A stretch of 64,000 bases of DNA, from assembly GCF_047663525.1 (NCBI RefSeq), contig NC_092612.1:591501-655500 (forward strand). Direction: 5' to 3'. The translations under genes and the position numbers were made by a program. Shown here in pieces: positions 56,784 through 64,000 of the stretch. Source of the DNA: Anas platyrhynchos (lineage: Eukaryota > Chordata > Aves > Anseriformes > Anatidae). The notes beneath the pieces are model-generated. The model ran no database searches. It worked only from the letters and a program-made list of their open reading frames with translations, and was not told where the DNA came from. Position 1 is the stretch's first letter, and every line of letters begins with the position of its first letter.

Positions 56784-57787
56784 GTAAGAGCGGGGCGGGG
56801 AATGGGACTGGTACGAATGGGAACGGGAATGGAAAGGGGAATGGGAAGGCGAACCCGCGCCCATACCGGGGGACTTCCTCCCTCCCTCCCCGCCTGCAGC
56901 CGCCGCCTCCATCCGGTCCTCGGCCCGCTCCGCAGCCGGGCTGCGGCGCCCCTCCCCCGCGCCACCAGCCTCCCTCCCGCGCCGACCTCCTCCCGGTCTC
57001 CGCTTCCTCCCTTGACGTCTCCCCCCAGCCCCCGTCGGCGCCCCCCCCGCCCCGTGACGCCCCCCCCCCTCCCGGTGATGCTCCCTGTCGGCGGCTCTCC
57101 CGCCCCGATCCGCGGCCAGGACCGGGCCACGCCGGAGCCCCCGGCCTCGGCGGGACCGGGACGCCCCCGCCAACCCCACCCCCGTTGCCCCCGGGTCCCG
57201 GTTCATTTTCCCTTTGCTCCGGCGCCCGTGGGTTCTGAACCCGTGACGGCCGGGGGAAACCAGGCCCGCGCGCTCCCCCCCCTCGGCGCCACCGGGTCCG
57301 CCGACGGGGCACCGGGGCACCCGCCGCATCCCCCGCCCCGGTCCCCGCGTGCGCTGCCCCCCCCTCCCCCGATGTCCCCCCCCGCCCCAGCCCCGCGTTC
57401 CTCCCCCGGCGCGTGATGCGGCCACGTGCCCCGGGCCGTGCTGGGAGCGAACTGGGGCCAAACTGGGGCCAAACTGGGCCGAGCCGGGGCGGCGGCGCCA
57501 CCGGGGGCCGCGCTTTCCGCCCCGCGGCCCCAGGAAGGGGAGGGCTGGGGGGGGGGGGGCGTGGGGAGCGGGACCCCCCCCCCCCCCGGACACACACATC
57601 CCCCGGGGGATGCCCCGAGGCTGGCGGGGAAACTGAGGCAGGGAGGTGCTTTGGGGGGGGGGGGGCACGGCCAGATGTGCCCAGCTGTGGCCCCCCCCCG
57701 GTGCGGTGCCGGTGCCGGTGCCGGTCCCGGGGCGGTGGCCGTGGGCCCCGCTGCCCCCCCCCCGGCCCCGTGGGGCCGCCCCCGGCC

Positions 57788-57860
57788 GTGACTCAGTTTC
57801 CCCCGCGGGGGCCGGGCCGCGGCCGCATTGTCCCCGGCGGCACAAAGGGGCCCTTGTCCC
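57788..57860. promoter_or_regulatory. PEA15: AP-1-type site and inverted SOX-type pair in PEA15 intron 1
   Basis: TGACTCAGT (57789-57797) matches the AP-1/NRF2 core. ACAAAGGGGCCCTTGT (57842-57857) is a near-perfect palindrome of SOX-type cores. Resembles the pairs near KCNJ10. Function not shown. Confidence 0.3.
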
Positions 57861-57889
57861 CCCCCCCCGGCACACGGTGGGGGGGGGGA

Positions 57890-58430
57890 TGCAGGGGGGG
57901 TCCCCAAAATGATGGGGAGCCGGGAGGTGCGGGGGGGGCACCTCCCTCACCCCCCCGTCCCGTTTGTCTCCTGCCCGGGGGTGCTGGACCCCAAAAATCC
58001 CGGGGGAGGGGGGGATTGGGACCGTTATTTGGCGCCCCCCCCCCCCCACTGCTATCCCCGTGTCCCCCCCCCCCCAAATCCAGCGCCCCCCCCCCTCTGG
58101 CGCAATGGACGGAGCGCGGGAGACAAAGGCGGGAAGGAAGCGGCCCCCCGCATCCTGCCGGCCCCCCCCCCCGGGCCCCCCCGCCGGTGCAGGGGTTTAG
58201 GGCAGCGCCCAAAACGGGGCCGGGCGCCCCCCAGACCCCCCCAAGGGGCACCCACGGGTGGGTGATGGGGAAGGAGGGGGGGGAGCCGGAGCCTCCCCCC
58301 CCATCACTGCTCGGGACGGGCCACGCCCCTCATGCATATCATGAGGTGATTTGCATGGGGTGAATGGGAGGGCGGGGGGGGGCCGGGACAGCAGCTGAAG
58401 GGGGGGGCACAGGATTGGGAGGGGGGGGCA
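57890..58430. other. PEA15 intron 1, no exon seen
   Basis: GC-rich intronic sequence with C-runs. A short mixed-composition patch, CTCATGCATATCATGAGGTG, near 58330 is partly self-complementary. No coding content recognised. Confidence 0.45.
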
Positions 58431-58840
58431 AGTGTGCAAGGGCTGAGTCATTGGGCTGGATGGGGGTGGGACACGCGTGTGCACACGTGTGTGTGTGTGT
58501 GCACGTGGGTGTGCAAATGGGGGGGTGCAAATGGGGGGGGTGCAAATGGGGGGGTGCCCATGGGTGCAAAGGGGGGTGTCCGTGGTTGTCCGAATGCGGG
58601 GGTGCAAATGGGGGGGGGGGGTGCACCTGGGCATGCGTTCACACGCGTGTGCACGTGTGTGGCCGTGTGCGTACGGCTGCGGGGCCGTGGGCGGGGGGGG
58701 TGCGCGCAGGTGGCTCCGAGGGCGGGGGTGGTGGTGTGGGGGGTGGGTGCACGTGTCAGGGTGGGTGGCGGCGTGCGTGTGCACACGTGTGCCCATCTGT
58801 GCCCTCCCGCGTGGTGCCAGCACCCCCCCCCCCCACACAC
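58430..58840 (+). repeat. TG/CA- and GCAAATGGGGGGGT-rich tract in PEA15 intron 1
   Basis: Alternating TG/CA blocks flank five copies of a GGTGCAAATGGGGGG unit (58505-58615). Non-coding. Confidence 0.65.
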
Positions 58841-59427
58841 ACACACAGCACCCATGGGTGCCACTGCCGGGGTGGGGCTGTGAGGAGGGGGGGGGCACCC
58901 AAAGGCCAGGCGGGTGCTGCGATCGCCACGGTAACCGCATCCCGGGGGGGGGGTCACCACGGTGACCGAGGTGCAGCAGGAGATGGAGGGGGGGGACAGG
59001 GTGATAAGAGGGGGGGGTCCCCATCCCCATGACCCACACCTGGGGTTGGGGGTGCCCCTGTCCCACCCCCCCCCCAGCCTTGGGGTGCCCCCCTGTGTCC
59101 CTGAGCCATCGTGGGGGTGATGCGCTGGGTGTGCAAGGGGTGTGTGGGGTGTGCTGGGGGGGGGTTGTTGTGCCGGGGGGGGGTCATATTATGCTGGGGG
59201 GGGCCGTGCGAGGCCCCAGCGCGTGCGCCCAGCGGGTCCCTTCGTCCCCAGCCCTGTCACATCCCGTGAGCATCACATGAGTCACGGCCCAGCGGAGCCG
59301 GGGGGGGGGGGCGGCAGGGAGGGATGGAGAGCGTGTGAGCGAGTGTGTGAGTGTCGGGGGGGTCCTGGGGGGGTCCTGGGGGGGGGCGGCTGAGGCCGGG
59401 CCGCTCGTGACGCGGGTGGCGCCAGCC

Positions 59428-60692
59428 ATGGCCGAGTACCGCAGCCTCCTGGAGGAGCTGGCGCAGAACATCACGGCCGAGGACCTGGAGCAGCTGAAGT
59501 CGGCGTGCAAGGAGGACATCCCCAGCGGCGAGGGCGAGGCCATCGCCACCAGCCACCACTGGTTCGCCTTCCTCGAGAAGCACAGCAAGCTGGACAAGGG
59601 TGAGCCCCCCCCCGCCCCGACACCAGGTCCCCGTCCCCATCCCGGTCCCCATCCCTGTCCCTGTCCCCATCCTGCTCCTCTGACCCCTTTCCCTGGTCCC
59701 CTGCTCTCCATCCCCTCATCCCAGTCCCCCCCGCTGGCTGTGGCCCCGCTCCCTGCCCCACTCCCGGTCCCTGCCCCTGTCCCTGTCCCCTTTCCCAGTC
59801 CCCAACCTTGGTCTCTGCTCCCATCCATGTCCCCTGGCTCCATTTCTTCTCCCCATCGCAGTCCCCATCCCTGTCCCCTCTCCTGGTCCCCAGCCCTGTC
59901 CCCCAGCCCTGTCCCCTCTCCTGCTTCCAGTCCCTGTCACCTGCTGCTGGCCCTGCTCCCTGTCCCTGTCCCTTGCCCCCTCTCCCAGTCCTCAGCCCCA
60001 GTCCCTTTCCCTGCCTGATCCCATCCCCAGCTCCTGCCATCCCAACGCCCCCTGTCCCCAACATCTCCTGTCCCCAATGCCCCCTGTCCCAATGTCCCCT
60101 ATTCCTATGGCGACGTCCCCATCCCCAACACCCCATCCCCATGGTGACGCCCCGTCCCCAACACCCCCTGTCCCCATCCTGATGCCCCCCATCCCTGACA
60201 CCCTGTCCCCATGGTGATGCCCCCTGTCCCCAACATCTCCTGCCCCCATCCTGACGCCCCCTGTCCTCGACACCCCTGTCCCTATGGTGACGCCCCCTGT
60301 CCCGGTGTCCCCGTCCCTATGGTGACGCCCCCTGCCCCCTGCCCCCCCCCCGTGCCCGCAGCCAACCTGTCGTACATCGAGCACATCTTCGAGATCTCGC
60401 GGCGCCCCGACCTGCTGACCATGGTGGTGCAGTACCGCACCCAGGTGCTCAAGATCTCGGAGGAGGACGAGGTGGACACCAAGCTCACCCGCATCCCCAG
60501 CGCCAAGAAGTACAAGGGTGAGCCCCCCCCGCGCCCCCCCGGCCCCATAGGACCCCCCCCATGCTCGGTGGGGATGCACACCACGCAGCCCCCCCCCGGT
60601 GACCCCCTTCCCCAAATTTCTCGGCAGACATCATCCGGCAGCCCTCGGAGGAGGAGATCATCAAACTGGCCCCCCCGCCCAAAAAAGCCTGA
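59428..60692 (+). CDS. PEA15: Phosphoprotein enriched in astrocytes 15
   Basis: Small cytosolic death-effector-domain adaptor that binds ERK1/2 and keeps it in the cytoplasm, and FADD/caspase-8 to block death-receptor signalling. Exons 59428-59599, 60362-60517 and 60628-60692 join in phase to exactly 130 residues, the human length. The exon starts at 59426, right after an acceptor. The DED covers residues 1-80 ([20 protein letters not shown] start; [18 protein letters not shown] later). The tail keeps both regulatory phosphosites, Ser104 ([13 protein letters not shown] type) and Ser116 ([10 protein letters not shown], Akt/CaMKII type), and the ERK-binding end KLAPPPKKA. Residues 33-57 are the most diverged part from human. 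Reading is clean. Confidence 0.97.
59620..60350 (+). repeat. PEA15 intron 2 arrays (CCCTGTCCCCATCC and GATGCCCCCTGTCCC)
   Basis: First half: imperfect CCTGTCCCCATCCC units. Second half (60040-60330): units of about 25-30 bases, ACACCCTGTCCCCATGGTGACGCCCC, repeated some eight times. Non-coding. Confidence 0.7.
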
Positions 60693-61743
60693 GGGGGGGG
60701 CGAGGAAGAAGACGAGGAGGAGGAGGAGGAGGAAGAAGAGGAGGAGGTGGGGGGAGGCTGCGGCCCCCGTGTCCCCCCCTGCCGCCTCTCCGGCCCCGGG
60801 GCTGGGGCGGGCGGGGGGGGCAGCACGGTCACTAACAAAGTCTTAACGCGCCCCCCCCCCAAAAGCCAGGGCTGGGGGCGGCTCTGCGTGTGCGTGGGTG
60901 TGCACGTGTGTGTGTGCGTGTGTTTGGGGGGGGGGCAGCTTTGCTATTCCCAGGGACCCCCCCCCGCTGCCCAAAGCCCTCACTGGGAAGGGGGGATAAC
61001 AAAAACAGGGACCCCCCCTCTAATTATGGCCTGGGGAGGGGGGGAACAGGCAAAGGGACCACCCCCCCCTCCCCAAAAAAAAAAACCAACACACTGGGGA
61101 CAGGGACCCCAGAGGCAGGTGGCTGGGGGGGGGGCACGAGGATGAAGGAGGGGGCAGGTGGGGATGGAGGCGAGCAGCGGCGCTGTGTGGATGGGGGGGG
61201 GCCCATGGGACCCCCCCGGGGCAGGCTGGAGGCTGAGGAGGTTGTGAGGACTCAGCCCCCACCTGAGGAGGGGGGGGGCACATTTGCAGCGTGTCCCCCC
61301 TGCCCTGTGGGGGTGCAGAGGGAGGGGGGATGAGGAGGTGACGTGGGGGGGGGGGCAGTGGGAGCCCCTGTGCTGGGGGGTGATTTAAGGGGGGGCACCC
61401 CAGACCCCCCCAACCACCCCCCTCAGTGTATGGGGGAATGCTCTGTTATAAGACCCCCCCCCCAAAAAAAAAGCTCCATTTTGCTTTGGGGGTGGGGGGC
61501 ACGCAGAACTGGAAGACCCCCCCCAAAAAACAAATAACCAGGCTGATGGAGGGGGGTGTCCTTCCAGCCTCCCCCCCAGGGCTGTAATTGGGGGGGGGGG
61601 GGCGAACTAGGCCCAGTCCCCAGCAGTGTGTGGAGAATTGGGGGGGGGCCAACAGCTCTAGCTACTAACCTGGGGGGGGGGGCTAGCAAAGCTGGGGGGG
61701 GGGCACCGGAGAGAGTTTATGTTAATATATTTTATTTAATAAA
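60693..61743 (+). terminator. PEA15: PEA15 3' UTR and polyadenylation signal
   Basis: A (GAGGAG)n purine run follows the stop codon (60708-60748), then G-rich sequence. The first AATAAA is at 61738-61743, in an AT-rich context GTTAATATATTTTATTTAATAAAAGC. A 3' UTR of about 1 kb results. Mammalian PEA15 also has a long 3' UTR. Confidence 0.7.
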
Positions 61744-62216
61744 AGCTAAAACCCGCAGAGCCTGCGTGCGGCCCCCGCCTCGTGTGTGTGTCCCCCCCCC
61801 ATTTAGCAGCCCTCCCCCCCCCCAAAAAAAAAACCCTCTGTCTCTTGTTGCAAAATGACTGTTTGGGACCCCCACCCTGTAATCCCACGGGGGGGGTACC
61901 TGGTGCCCCCCCACCCCTGCTGGGATGCTGGGGGGGGCAGCACTGTATATTTCCCCCCCCCTTGCCCCCCCCCCCCCCCCGACCGCGCTGACTGTGTACA
62001 GCTCCTATAAAGAGATGGAGATGAAACCCAACCCTGGAGGGTCGCGTGGCTCTGTGGGGGGGGGGAAATTGGGGTGAAAACGCAGGAAAAAGGGTAAAAT
62101 AGACCCGGCTGGGCGGGGAGGGGGCAATGTGCTTGTGGGGGGTCACAATGTGCTGGAGGGGGGGGGGGGGAAGGCGAGGGAAGGGAGGCGCAGCCCTCGG
62201 CCTCTCTCGGCTGGCT

Positions 62217-63089
62217 TTTATTGCGTTTTTATATAATATATATTCAAAACTTTGACAATAATTTTACCTCGATCCCGTCCCGTCCCCGCTGGGTTCCATA
62301 CATATAAAATTAGGCCTCTACGCGTGGGGGGGGGGGGGGGGGGGGGGCACGGGTCGGGGGGTGGGGTGGGGAGCCCTCACCACCGCTCCCCCCAAAAAAG
62401 AAAAAAAAGAACTCTAAAAGTAACAGAAAATTCAAGGACCTTCCTGCCCCCCCCCCCCGCCGACCCCCCAAACCCACCCCCCCCCCGGGCTCCGGCACTG
62501 ACCTGGGAGGGGGGGGGGCAGGGGGGGGTTGTGGGGGGGCCAAAACCAAGTGAAATCACTGATATGTACAAACTAGATAAGCAACGCTCTGCAAACACCC
62601 CCGGGGGGGGGGGGGAAAGGGGGGGGACACAGCCCCTTGGGGGGGGGCAGACACCGGCCAGAGCCCCCCCAGCTAGGGAAGAGCCCTGAAGAATGCAGGG
62701 GGGGGGTGTGGGGAGGGGGATGGGGGCCACATCCCCCCCTCACCCCCCCCCCCCAGCAGGAAGGGGAATGGGGAGGGGGGGGCACTCCTAGGGATGGGGC
62801 TGGGGGGGGGGCGCACGCTCCTGCTAGGAACTTTAATGCAAAAATCCCCCCCCACACTCCCTCCCATCACCGGGGGGGGTCCTGGGGAGGGCAGGGTGCC
62901 CCCCAACCCCCCCCCCCCCCCCACGGGTGGGCTGGGGCTGCGAGGCAGAGGAGGAAGGGGCGGTGGGGGGGGGTCCTTACCATGTCAATAAAAAGCTCAA
63001 AGTGTTAGTAGGGGGGTGCCCGGAGCCCCCCCCCGCCGCCCCGGGGCTCGGGGGGGAGGTGGAAAGTGTGGGGGGGGTGAGGGGGGGGC
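62217..63089 (-). terminator. DCAF8: DCAF8 3' UTR and polyadenylation signal
   Basis: On the minus strand AATAAA occupies 62222-62217, about 870 bases beyond the DCAF8 stop codon. The 3' UTR contains a 22-base G-run on the + strand (62326-62347), i.e. C22 in the mRNA, and several shorter C-runs. PEA15 and DCAF8 converge here with roughly 0.5 kb between polyA signals. Confidence 0.7.

Positions 63090-64000
<911 letters not shown>

Overview
The window reads as one stretch of a bird genome, most likely a gene-dense microchromosome equivalent to chicken chromosome 25. It is extremely GC-rich, with long runs of G and C, very short introns, many G/C minisatellites and no recognisable interspersed transposon. 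Its ten genes are all orthologues of human 1q23 genes. The ATP1A2 translation matches, as far as I remember it, the published chicken alpha2 subunit almost residue for residue. The species cannot be named from the sequence.

Layout, left to right: NECTIN4 (+, first exon missing or off the edge), ARHGAP30 (+), USF1 (+), F11R/JAM-A (+), KCNJ10/Kir4.1 (-), KCNJ9/GIRK3 (+), ATP1A2 (+), CASQ1 (+), PEA15 (+) and the 3' end of DCAF8 (-). Exons were placed by matching the translations to the known vertebrate proteins and then finding GT/AG sites with the right phase. NECTIN4 (partial), ARHGAP30 (977 aa), USF1 (310 aa), F11R (298 aa), KCNJ10 (380 aa) and PEA15 (130 aa) read cleanly. KCNJ9, parts of ATP1A2 and all of CASQ1 carry many small indels and several lost splice donors. 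Since flanking codons are conserved, I read this as locally poor consensus sequence rather than gene decay, but that is inference.

The order KCNJ10-KCNJ9-ATP1A2-CASQ1-PEA15-DCAF8 matches human. The block NECTIN4-ARHGAP30-USF1-F11R also matches human internally, but here it is inverted and joined tail-to-tail to KCNJ10. The human interval between them (COPA, NCSTN, the SLAM family, intelectins) is not present at the join. IGSF8, ATP1A4 and TSTD1, expected from the human map, were not found.

Functionally the window groups cell-adhesion genes (NECTIN4, F11R), a Rho GTPase regulator (ARHGAP30), a ubiquitous E-box factor (USF1), and a set tied to potassium/sodium homeostasis, glia and muscle (KCNJ10, KCNJ9, ATP1A2, CASQ1, PEA15). 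Co-location of the last set is ancestral; no operon-like cooperation is implied.

No new biological system was found. The more interesting non-coding signals are a perfect (GGTCCC)27 array beside the F11R first exon, a same-strand array of YY1-type motifs at the USF1 promoter, six CCAAT boxes at the F11R promoter, minisatellites whose units carry CRE-like or X-box-like motifs, paired inverted SOX-type sites near KCNJ10, and a few GC-poor islands that look like conserved enhancers.
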